Assembly: GCA_963682055.1 (NCBI GenBank) | Contig: OY821745.1 | Coordinates: 20,333,342-20,397,341, forward strand | Source of the DNA: Primula veris | Lineage: Eukaryota > Streptophyta > Magnoliopsida > Ericales > Primulaceae | DNA: 64,000 bases | Reading direction: 5' to 3' | Part shown: positions 1-9,926 of the stretch, piece after piece | Layout: every line of letters begins with the position of its first letter | Position numbering within the stretch: the first letter of the stretch is position 1 | Notes under the pieces: generated by a model | The model's database searches: none | What the model was told of the DNA's origin: nothing | Seen by the model: only the letters and a program-made list of their open reading frames with translations | Program-made: the position numbers and the translations under genes

Positions 1-942
1 AGAATTAGGGTTTTGTGTCATTTGAATGAAAGATGATTAACTCAAGATAGGATTCACCCTTTCGATTTTCTAATAGCGTTTCCTTGTGGTACCTGAATAT
101 ACGGACGACTTTTCTAATTACAGTAGAACCTCTTTTCTTTCTAGGAATACTCCTATGAAATAAATTCTTTTATTGAATAAAAATTATGGTTACAACTCGT
201 GACCACCTATAAATTGAAATAACATTCATATTGTCATATTTTATAAATTTTTGAGATCATTTCTTAAAAAAATTTACATATGTAAAATAATAAAAACATA
301 AAATTGTAAAATTATATATATTTCCTTTATTATGTTACATTATACATAGTAGAGCATTTATAAATGTAAAGAAAACATTAAAATAAAATTTAGATAAATT
401 TTCATCTTTCTACAAACATCATACATGTACTCGGTTTTCTATATAATTTTGTGTTTAATTAAACTTTCTTAAATTTATGAACATTTATGAGTTTATGATG
501 TTCATGATTTTTCAGGTCGGGATAAAAAAAGAAACTACTTTTAGATCTTGACCTATATTAAACCAAAACTAGTTTGGTTTGGAAAAAAAAGAGAGAAAGG
601 AATTGCAAAGTTTAAGTTAACTTCATCGGCTAAAGTTTGTAAAACCACCGTTCGATCAAAAGGTAAAAGAATATTATCCAGTTAACAAAAGGGGGACTCA
701 GTTGAGACGATATTATCTATACATAAACTAGCACCCAAAACAACGAGAGAAGTCGGACAACAGTTAAAAAAGCAGAAATAAGAACGATCCTGACTCAAGG
801 ATGCTAAAGAGTCCTGTACCCGAAAATACATGTCAAAACAAATACACTTTTCAATGTAACAAGACACATATAAAGTCGCATATTACTGCAAAAAAAGTAC
901 AAGACAATCCATCCACCTAGGTATTACCCAAACTCTGCCACC
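1..942. other. AT-rich 3' flank of KIN17
   Basis: No convincing coding sequence is present. Bases 1-600 are AT-rich with short A and T runs. The stretch just right of about 680 probably holds the 3'UTR of KIN17, which is transcribed leftward and stops at 943. Open frames here are short and show no recognisable domain. Confidence 0.5.
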
Positions 943-2473
943 TCATTGAGCAAATTTGCAGATATCTTCGTATTCAATAGCTTTAAGCACCCTCCCATCA
1001 TATATCCCTTTCTCAATCTGAACAGTAGCGCAAAACTTATCGACATCCACCTTCAACAGTCTTGCATTCCACCCTCTATACGCCCCATTAACAATCCTAA
1101 CAAGTCCCCCAATTTGGGGTATAACAGTCTCAAGTTCGTCCTGATCAACTCTAAGCACGTGCTTACTTTCAACCATCTCAATCTCGCCCCTGTACTTATC
1201 TATCACCTTAAGCACAACTCCCTTTTGCTTATAATAACCCTGCTCGGCCAACGCCTTGCTCATAACCTTCACAATAATCCCCTCGGTTAGCCAATAATCC
1301 CTCCGGCTCTTCCTCTCTTTCTCCTTTTCCTGCTCTTTTATCAAGTCGTCCAACGCCGACTTCACCGCTAACTTCCCATTCTCTCCCCCCTTAACCCTAT
1401 CCTCCTCCTCCTCGAATAGGACCTTTTCTTTTATACCCATCTTCGACGAGGATGAGCTGCCTAGAGTCAGCCTAACTTTTTCATCACCTTCCGATCTAAC
1501 AAGCTGCCTCTTCTCGATCTGTTTCTCCTGATTCTCCTGATCCTGGTTGCCATTGTCTTGCTTGTCCTCCCTTTGCCCAGCTGCCAGCTCGATTTGGCGT
1601 TGAATCTCTTTCTCCTGCTTCTCCTCATCCTCGATATCTGCACGAGCCCGCTTGTTTTTCATTTTCTCCTTGAAGAGCGTCTCAGAGTCTCTGCCAACAG
1701 GATAAATGTTGATCCCGATCAGTTGAATTTTAAAATGATAAATATAAGTACATAACATACCAATGAAAGTTATCCGTTTAGTTTAATTTGGGTTCAAAAT
1801 GAATAGTCATTAAAAACAAAACTCATCATGGTTGGTTTGGTTTGGTTTGGTTTGGCTACTCACTCATGTCTGACGAGTTGGACCTTCATCACATAACAGA
1901 ACACGCTATATAACAGCCAAGTTTTAGCAAGTTTAAGTTTTTTTCAAGTCAAGACACAAGGTGGTTAGGATTACTTGCTTTCTTGAGCATATTCAGTGTA
2001 TATTCTCAGGTTATTTTTTTTATCATTTATGTCAATTCATACCTATCAATGTAAGTCATGAACCATCCTTTGGGCGTATCCTCGATTTTGCACTTTCCGG
2101 TGCGGCCCAAATATTTAACAAACTCGGTGAGGGTGGCCCATTCAGTGGAGTTCATGTGAACATGGTTTCGGTCATTTATATACTCGTTGTAAGCAACAGT
2201 GGCAGCGATACGTGAGAAGCGGTGGGATCGTTTCATGTGCTCGAGAAAAGTGGATTCAAACTCTTCGGAATAGCCTTCGATGATGCGATGAGGGTTTTGA
2301 CCAAAGACCTCCATCTGGCGTTGGTGGGATTCACTCATGCAATGGCATTTGAACCCATTTTCGTCACGGCATTGCTTTTGGCACATTTGACAGTACCATC
2401 GGAGCTTTTGGAGGCCTTTGGCTTTGATCCGGTTTGCGATTGCTTTAGGAGTGAGAAAGTCGTTTTTACCCAT
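943..2473 (-). CDS. KIN17: KIN17-like DNA/RNA-binding zinc-finger protein (two coding exons)
   Basis: Two exons, 2043-2473 and 943-1690, join across a 352-base GT-AG intron to give 1179 nt (392 residues plus stop), close to the roughly 400 residues usual for plant KIN17. The split codon reads Arg at ...YIDR/DSETLFKE, a junction expected in the family. The start MGKNDFLTPK is the family N-terminus. A C2H2-type finger is visible at C28, C31, H44 and H50, followed by the winged-helix region (about 51-160), a charged Glu/Lys/Gln-rich middle, and a C-terminal SH3-like/KOW part containing VRIVNGAYRG and ending in YEDICKFAQ. Family knowledge: a conserved nuclear protein that binds curved DNA and RNA and is linked to DNA repair, replication and pre-mRNA processing. 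No stop or frameshift is seen, so the gene looks functional. The coding intron carries a short (GGTTT)n run near 1830-1853. Confidence 0.93.
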
Positions 2474-2674
2474 TTTGAGACGAGATTATAACCTACAATT
2501 TCATAAATACAAAACCCCATAAGATAAATGTCAAACTTCAAGAAACGGATAAATGGACTATCATGAAATGGAGGGCTCAATGAATCAAGATTATTCCATT
2601 TTATCACCAAACTGGATGAAAGGATCAGATCAAAAAACCCGAACGTTAAGACCACTTTCAGAAATATTAGTTTG

Positions 2675-3200
2675 AAGAATTGTTTTTACCCATTTATAGA
2701 CGAGATTATTGTGCTTGCTGTTACTATTTGTACCCTACTATTTTGTAAATCATTTAAAGATCCACTAGAATAAAATGGCAAACTCAAATTCAGAACCAAT
2801 AAATCAACTTAAATGAAAAAAGGACCAAAGAATCAAATCTATCCCCTTCTATTAACAAAACAAGTTGAAAGATAAATCAACTGCAAAACAAAACTAAGAT
2901 ACAGATATTTTATCATCTACTATAGAAGTTTAACATGATTAAAGTAAATCAGCTCATAACTTCAGATCTAAGCCGAGTACCACGTACGAAATACACTGTA
3001 AAATAGTTCTTCCCCATTTCGAGACAAGATTCTGATCATTGCTACAATAATTTGTACCCTAAATTTTCATAGACCATTAAAAAAAACTCCACATAATAGA
3101 ATGGGTCAGAACCAACAAATCTATGAAAACTAGAAAGAAGGTTTAATGAGTCATAATTACACAATTTTATCACCTAACTAGTTGAAGACACCGCAAAACT
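2675..3200 (-). repeat. Two diverged copies of the KIN17 intron-acceptor/start-codon region
   Basis: On the minus strand, ATG codons at 2693 and 3017 are each followed by codons for Gly-Lys-Asn, exactly as at the real KIN17 start (2473). Each is preceded by a recognisable version of the same leader (TAATCTCGTCT or AATCTTGTCTC). Similarity extends about 180 bases upstream, for example TTTTATCACC plus AACT blocks in the 2473 and 3017 copies. Neither reading frame goes on into the zinc finger: the 2693 copy stops after 8 codons and the 3017 copy after 22. These are truncated duplicates of one junction, not exons. Confidence 0.75.
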
Positions 3201-3221
3201 CAAACGTCTATCATCCAAAAT

Positions 3222-3865
3222 CTATGTAGCACGGATTCTTTGAATTTTTTATTTTTTGGAGTATCGGATATGGATACGCCCCCGATATGGGGATTGAAGT
3301 ATCATTGACTATTTTGAGGTTTGACCGGCTGGATACGGTTAGGATGCGGCGTGGATACGGCGTGGATACGTTTTGGATACGGCGGGGTGAAAATGATATT
3401 GTTTGAAAAAAACAAAAAGGTAAAACATGAAAGGAATTATCATAAAGGGATAAAAGTACTTTTAGTTCTACTTTGATTTCACACATCACATATAAACACA
3501 AAAGATATATGCATACACACTAATATAGAAAGAGGATACAAGAGCTTTTTGTAATAATTTAGCACTATTTTGTAATGATCCTAGCGCTAGTTAGTTGATC
3601 TTTCAGACAAGTGTCTTTTGTAATGATTCTCTTAGCTAACTATATTGGACAAGTGTTATGTTCTGGCTAAAGTTTCGGGTAACTAAAAACTAATTTTTGG
3701 TTTGAATGTTTTGTAGCTACTTTTATTAATATATACTATATATATTAATATTTTAATGATTGACGTATCTTAGCCGTATCGTATCCTAAATTTTCAAAAA
3801 ATTCGTATCCCCGTATCCGTATCCGTATCGTATCGGATACGAGTATCCGTATCTGTGCAACATAG
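3222..3865. mobile_element. Non-autonomous hAT-like element, 644 bp
   Basis: It is bounded by the perfect 8-base direct repeat TCCAAAAT (3214-3221 and 3866-3873). The imperfect terminal inverted repeats are CTATGTAGCACGGAT on the left and the complement of ATCTGTGCAACATAG on the right. An 8-base target duplication is characteristic of the hAT superfamily. Subterminal regions are dense in GGATACG/CGTATCC motifs on both sides. No transposase is encoded. The right end is also found at 25923-25998 in the duplicated block, so this insertion predates the duplication. Confidence 0.85.
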
Positions 3866-5292
3866 TCCAAAATATTCCAGGATTTTATGATCTCCTATAC
3901 ACGTCGATAAAATAGAATATAACGTAAGGACAGATTTAAATTAAGTGGAGAGACTGAGTATAATGAAGCACTATTAAGAACCTGATCTGTACTATTGTCA
4001 TGATAAAAATACAAATAATGTGAGTGAGTGAAAGTGTTACATCATTTATGAAAATTACGAGATCCTCGCACATTATTATGGCACCATAGATTCTTCAGTC
4101 TAACCACCCACGTATCAAAGGAAATTCAAAAGAGCTATTCTTAAAAAAAGAACCTAACTTCGAAGAACCCTGAGAACTAAAAACTCAAATTCAGAATCGA
4201 ACCACACCCTAAAAGAAAAGCTTGTTTTAGTTTATTAATTTTTTAAACAAAATGGTCATTTTAGGAATAGCTAAAGATGAAGATGAGAACATCCAATTAC
4301 AAAGATGATACTGGAAAGAGACTAAATCGATGAATATTTAACAACTATATAAATCAATCAGAAAGGCCCCACCTCTGTCGTCTCGGAAGCAGTGTGAAAG
4401 AAATTTTATTGTTCTTTTTGCAAAATTGTTACTACTTAGAAAAAAAAAAACGATGAATTAAATACTTCAGAATTCAAATTAGAAATACAACCACAAAATT
4501 ATTACTAAAGCAAAAGCAAAAGATAAATTACTAAGTAGTCTTGCTACTTATATTTACAGAATCATTCCCCAACAGGTACCAAATATATAGCAACAGTTCT
4601 ATCCAATGTCAAAGATGTTTTTTTGTTGTTGTTGTTGTAATACTGATTATTTTTATCAACATGGTATGAATAATTTCCAGGACTTTATGCAATTATAGAC
4701 TTTATAGTCCAGGACTTTGCAAAACACAAAAGAAAATAAGCTTAAAAGCTACAAACAAGGAAAATTACTGTTTTCTTGTTTAAACCACATCCCAAAACTA
4801 CTTTTTTTTCCTACAAAACCAGTAATAAATCCATTCACTTAACAATTATTATTTAGATATCCAACTCCCTCCCAAAAGTGGTATAATCCTACAACAGATT
4901 CAAAATAAGAGCCCAATTAAGTGTCCGTTTTGCAGCAGATTTTTTAGTTGAATTTTAGAAATTTGATTTAAAAAATCTGTAGGCGTTTGGACATTATTTA
5001 TCTTCTAAAAAGCTGATTTATAGGCTAAAAAAATCCAAAAACGAAAAAATAAAGATTTTCAGTGGATATTTTAAATCTGATTTTGGAACAAAAAAACATG
5101 TTCTCAAACATAGCCTAAGTTGAGTTAAAATGGGGTTTAGGACCAAAAAAAGGTGAAGTGTTGAATAATTATTAATTGAACAAGGTAAAGATCAATTTAA
5201 GTATTAAAAAAAAACCCTAATAAAACTTACAAGGTGTTAGCTGAGAATTGAGAAGGAGATAAGAAGAGATCCGAAAGTCGCTTCAATTCGCC

Positions 5293-5326
<34 letters not shown>
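3773..5326 (+). repeat. Segmental duplication, copy 1 of the KIN17 5' fragment
   Basis: Nearly identical, apart from a handful of differences by eye, to 25923-27452 in the same orientation. It begins inside the hAT element at GCCGTATCGTATCC and ends in the CT microsatellite. It spans the upstream half of the inferred KIN17 5'UTR intron and the 5'UTR exon. Confidence 0.92.
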
Positions 5327-5327
<1 letters not shown>

Positions 5328-5720
5328 GGAAGTTCTTTTTTCATTGCCCTGTTTACTCAAATATAAATTGGATTCATCCTCATGAAATTTAAAAAAAATT
5401 AGTAATGTTGTTAGGATGAATTCAATTTATATTTGCTAATAATATTTGTTTATTTTTTATTATTAATAAGTTCATTAACTTAAAATCTATAGTATAAAAA
5501 ATCATAAATAATTCAATTTAATGGGTTGAGAAACCGATTAATAATTCAATTTAATGTGAGCTAATAGCCACATAGGGTTGAAAAATTCGGGTTCTATGTT
5601 GATTTTTTTGATCCACATATTATTAGCGAATAAAAAAAATAATAGTGACACGTAGACCCGAGATTTCCAATTCCGGATCTCTTATTGTGCTGAGTAAACA
5701 GCGCAATGAATTAACTCCCC
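5326..5720. mobile_element. MITE with long terminal inverted repeats
   Basis: The left end (GGGAAGTT, then CATTGCCCTGTTTACTCA) pairs with the complement of TGAGTAAACAGCGCAATG and AACTCCC at 5691-5720. A second inner inverted repeat pairs about 5356-5376 (AAATATAAATTGGATTCATC) with 5413-5435. No ORF is present. It lies at the GA-rich edge of the inferred KIN17 leader and could affect that promoter. The target duplication is unclear because the flanks are CT repeats. Confidence 0.7.
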
Positions 5721-6020
5721 TCTGTCTATTGTGTTTTTATTTTTTTGAATATATATGTATATATCTATTTGTGTGTTAGTTGTAAATTTAAGTATTTTGA
5801 CACATAATATAAAGTAAGCATTATATTAACCAAAATATACTATTAAAACTTAAATTATTAAAAATATAACTTAAATTAATAAAAAATAAAAAATATCATT
5901 AATTACTCTCATCTCTTGCCTTTTTATACTATTTCCTCTCTCTCTCCTCCTCTTACTTTCTTTCCTCTTTCCCTCTCCTCCTCTCACTCTGTTTGCACCA
6001 TCTCTCCTCCTCTCGCTAGG
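5721..6020. other. AT-rich then CT-rich spacer
   Basis: AT-rich DNA changes near 5930 into a TCTCTCC-rich tract. Nothing coding is seen. Confidence 0.5.
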
Positions 6021-6234
6021 CTGGAATTTTTCATTGCAATTTATCTGTTTTTATGCATAAACCATACTTTCAAAGTATGAACCGTACTTTGAAAGTACGA
6101 TTTACTCTGAGGTAAATTACCTCAGTGTCCATACGTAAAATTTTACATCGCGTAAAATTTTACCTCAGTGTAAACCGTATTTTGAAAGTACGGTTTGTGC
6201 GTGAAAATAGATAAATTGCAGTGGAAAAATTCAG
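6021..6234. mobile_element. Fold-back MITE, 214 bp
   Basis: About 54 bases at the left (CTGGAATTTTTCATTGCAAT and following) are the imperfect reverse complement of the right end (TTGCAGTGGAAAAATTCAG). The centre holds further nested palindromes built from CTTTCAAAGTA, GAGGTAAATTACCTC and GTAAAATTTTAC. Almost the whole element can fold on itself. It interrupts a CT-rich tract that resumes on the right. No convincing target duplication is visible. Confidence 0.75.
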
Positions 6235-6666
6235 TCTCTTTCTCTCCTTCTCATTCTTCCTCTCTCCGATCTCTCTCTCCTCATCCTACTTTCTCTCTCC
6301 TATCTCTACTCATTATTCTCTCTTTCTGATCCCTCCTCATTCTTCTCTCTTTTTTCAATATTTCTCTCTTGCTCTCTCCCTACGATTTCTCTATTAGGTG
6401 AAAATTGAGACGGAGGCATCCGTCGGATTGGGCGGCAGGAGCGTATGGAGAGGTTGAAAACTCGTGATTGATGCCGACGAATATGCGGTCGTCGAATGAG
6501 ATGCCCATGACGATGACGTGAAAATTCGAGATCGCAGGATAGCTAAGAGTTGAATTTATTAACTAGTGTATAAGATTGAAAAATAAATGTATAAACTTTA
6601 TAAATTAATAGTATGAAGTTGAAAATTATAGATATAAATTAAAAAATCGAAAGGCCGAAAGACCGA
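6235..6666. repeat. CT-rich repeat related to 36080-36650
   Basis: A TCTCTC-rich tract is followed by GAGACGGAGGCATCCGTC, TTGATGCCGACG and TAACTAGTGTAT blocks. The same blocks occur in order at 36290-36480, but clearly more diverged than the neighbouring duplicated DNA. This suggests two independent copies of one repeat family. No gene is seen. Confidence 0.6.
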
Positions 6667-9026
6667 AAAAATCGAAAAATCCTGAAAAACTATACTAATT
6701 AATTAATATTATATCATACATGTACAAATTAATTTGTTTGGTTAAATAAAAAAACAAACAAACAAAATGACCATTATGGCAAATAATTTTCAGGCTTTTT
6801 CCCCCTATAACAGCCGCTCTCATTGGTCATTTTATTTTTCTCAATCTTTAACTCTCTGTGGTCTTTAATCTCTATACTACATGCGGCAAATGTTGAGAGT
6901 TATTTGAGTCATATTATCTTTACATCAACCCAATATTTTACATTCTTCCCAACCCTTTCTCTTTCCGACCCAAAGGTAAGAAACTTGATTTTTTTTATTT
7001 ATCTAGTTTCAATTTCCAGCTACTGCATTTATAATACTTTCTTATATCATTTGTTGTTTGCATTTTTATTTTTACAGAATTTTTAAGAGGAGTAGATCAT
7101 TGCAACTTCACCTATAAAACAGAACCAAACCGGTACCGAAAAACCGAATCAGAACCGGTTTCGACCGAACCGGACCGAAAATCTGTCTGGTCCGGTTCGG
7201 TCCACATTTTTAGAAAACCGAAAATAACCGGACCGAAAATTAATCTTGGTTTCAGTGTCGGTTTTACCAATAACCGGACCGAACCCAACCCTAGTACTCA
7301 CTATTAGAGAGGAAGAGGTATCATTTTGCATTTTTGGGATTCGAATTCCGAATTGCGGAATGTTGTTTGGTTTTTTAATCATCCAGACAAAATGGGTAAT
7401 CCGGAACTTGTTGCTTGGATAGGTCCATCGACGTTTCAAAAACTTGTTGCCTTTTATTATTATTTTATACAAAATATAACTAGCTGATGCATCCGAAGTT
7501 CTATCAAATGATCAAGGATAAACCATTCCGGAGAGAATATTGTGGTATACCAAATTCATTACAAATAGGAAAGAGCTTAGAGCATAGTTGTCTGGATGGA
7601 AAACGGAAGCAAGAACGAAACGAGAAACGTCAAACGTTTTAAACATGAAAAGAGTCTAAATTTTACACGTGAAATAATTGGAAGTGTGAAACGAGAAGCC
7701 AGAGATGTGAAACACAATTTATTAAGGAGGAAACAAGTTTTCCGTTACTATAGTCCAGAGCCTTTCAACTTGCGCCTTTTCTTCTTTTTCCTATTCAAGT
7801 TTTGACTTATGCTAACAAGTCTAGTATTAGGGATTATTAATAAACTAAAGTTTCCTTTTAAAATAAAATAAAAATAAGCTCTAATATTGTTCTTGGAGAT
7901 TGAAATTACTTATTTTTCCGTTCTCCAATTTTATCATACTTACAGTCTTGTGCATTACAAGTTTAGAAGTTGTCAGAAACTTGCAAGGAGAGAGCCTCGA
8001 GATTGCAAAACCGACTATCATTTTTCTCGATGGAGGATCACAGAATTTGAATATTGCTTCCTAATCAATGAGCCAACAATTTCACCTTCTCATACTCTGG
8101 CACATTGCGACGAGGTTAAAGCACTTTCAAACGTTATTTGGTTGTTATTTTAAGGACTTATCTATAATGTCGGAGGCCACATTCTTCTTACATAAGAAAC
8201 AAATACCAGAGTAGAAACTGAAACAAGCAAACCATGCCAGGAACAAAGAAGTGGGGAAAGCAAAACGTAACTTCGCTAGACCTACTAACATCAACAAAAT
8301 TTATTTGAACCTTTAACTTTTAGTACAGAACTTCTAAGAGTATTAATGTCAACCACTTCAGAGATACTATAAAATATAAATATACGTCCATTGCCTGCAT
8401 AAGCAGTTATGCTTCAAAGGTGGGTCTATACTTTATAAGGAAAAAGAGAATATTGCTTTCAAGTTTAAACTCTCTAAACACATTCACCCGTACCGACGCG
8501 CAATGAAGAACTGCGGCGTCTCAAAATACCACTTCCAGTTATAGTAAATTGTGGAGAACTAGCAAACTCTGATTTCTTGTTTAACCTTCGATATACCGAA
8601 AAACAACTATAGATTACATAAAAACGCAGAAAGGGTGAGGTTTCTGCTGCGTCAATATCATCAAACAAAATTGCAACTGATCCAAACACCTCTTCCTTTT
8701 TACATGTCAACAGCTCTACAACAATTTTAATAATCTAACATACGACGCACCAAAAGAACAAACAAAAGATTGAGGTTAAGACAAAAAATACCAGCCTCTG
8801 AACAGGCTTCTAAATACTTCCGTTTTTATCGTCTTCCTTAAAAGTATGTCTGAAGCTAATGAAATTTAATACCGTGTACCATATATTATATTATTTCATT
8901 CTTAAATACTACTAGATTCTTAATTAAAATTTAGGTGAACAAATCTTTTGTTTTTCAAAGAAAGAAGCGTATGGTGCCTCCTAACATGTAAGAAGCCAGG
9001 GGGGTAATATTCACATAAGTACTTAC
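6667..9026 (+). repeat. Segmental duplication unit 1, non-coding part
   Basis: Matches about 37005-39082 closely, with indels. It contains short open stretches (6823-7086, 7887-8153) that are shared with the other copy but carry no domain I recognise and no consistent splice structure. Bases 7120-7300 are a CCGAACCGG-rich repeat. Copy 1 retains 8383-8621, which copy 2 lacks. Copy 1 lacks the DNA equivalent to about 38900-39728, which in copy 2 holds the last OM64 exon. Confidence 0.75.
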
Positions 9027-9926
9027 CAAGAAGTGCCTCTTTATAAGACAGGCGTGATTCTCTAGCTGCTCCTCGCCTCAAATATGCCTTCACATTCTGC
9101 AAATTATCAAGAAACTATTAAGATAATTTTTTTATTTTTCTAATATTATAGATCATTAGCATTTAATCCTATGAAAAATGAAAAACTTTTTACCTTAAGC
9201 AATAAAAACATTAATTGTCTGTTCTTTCAGGTCTCATATTAGTTTCTAGAATAAGGCACCTTAACTGGGTCTTACCTGTTTATCAAGTGAGATTGCTTTA
9301 TCACAATCTTCTTCTGCCTCCCGAAAACTGCATCAATTCAATCAATTCTATAATGAAACTTCCGGATGCAAAGCAACAAAGACGACAATCAGCAAAAAGA
9401 CACAAAAGACGTACCATGCTAGTTGTAAATAAGAAACAGATCGGTTGCAATAGTATGTTGAGTTGACCTTGTTTAGTTTAATAGCTTCACTGTAGTAATT
9501 CACAGCTTTGTTCCATTGTTTCCCCTTATATGCTGCATTTCCCTGCGATTAAATTGTCAAGCAGAAATTTATCAGAGCAGCATATTGCTAGTCGCTTCTT
9601 CAAGTTAATAATAAGAAAAACCTTTAAATGTTTCATAAGTAGCCGAAAACAATGATATCAGGATCTGGATCCAACTCGATCAGTTATAAGGAACCTGATA
9701 AATAACAATAACAGAACCCAGAGTTTGGTAACGTACCTTCTCTTTTAGCAGTTCAGCAGCATCCATGTCACCATTCATATCTGGTAATGGCGGCGAATTA
9801 TCAGCATGGCTAACTTGCTCTTGAAAAGAAGAATACACATCTAGAACAGTGTCTAGAAGAAATTTATCAGCTCCATGGCAAGCTATGAGAGATACAGAAA
9901 TCGGAAAATCTTCATATTCGCCTAGA
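9027..9926 (-). pseudogene. OM64 pseudogene, 3' part (exons 9 to 12)
   Basis: Counterparts of intact OM64 exons 12 (9027-9096), 11 (9276-9327), 10 (9415-9542) and the 3' part of 9 (9738-9926) are present with splice sites, in the same order and spacing as at 39910-40820. They encode the TPR region and the end of the amidase-like domain. Exon 9 is cut at 9926 by the Copia fragment, about 8 bases of exon are missing at the breakpoint, and the final exon with the stop codon is deleted. The open frames still look clean here, so inactivation is recent, but no full protein can be made. Confidence 0.9.

Larger units (their letters stand above)
2493..5230 (-). other. KIN17: Inferred KIN17 5'UTR intron
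   Basis: On the minus strand a likely 5'UTR exon (about 5326 to 5231, starting in a GA tract) ends in CACCTT followed by the donor GTAAGT. An acceptor TTGTAG sits at 2493-2498, just upstream of the start codon at 2473. The implied intron is about 2.7 kb. It contains two extra relics of the acceptor/start region (near 2693 and 3017), a 644-base hAT-type insertion and otherwise AT-rich DNA. The splice sites are inferred by eye, with no transcript support. Confidence 0.55.

Noticed and set aside
946..1290. Plus-strand ORF of 114 codons
   Set aside because: It is the antisense shadow of KIN17 exon 2.
6667..8900. A second duplicated protein gene left of OM64
   Set aside because: Short open stretches are shared with 37005-38900, but frames break differently in the two copies and no family is recognised.
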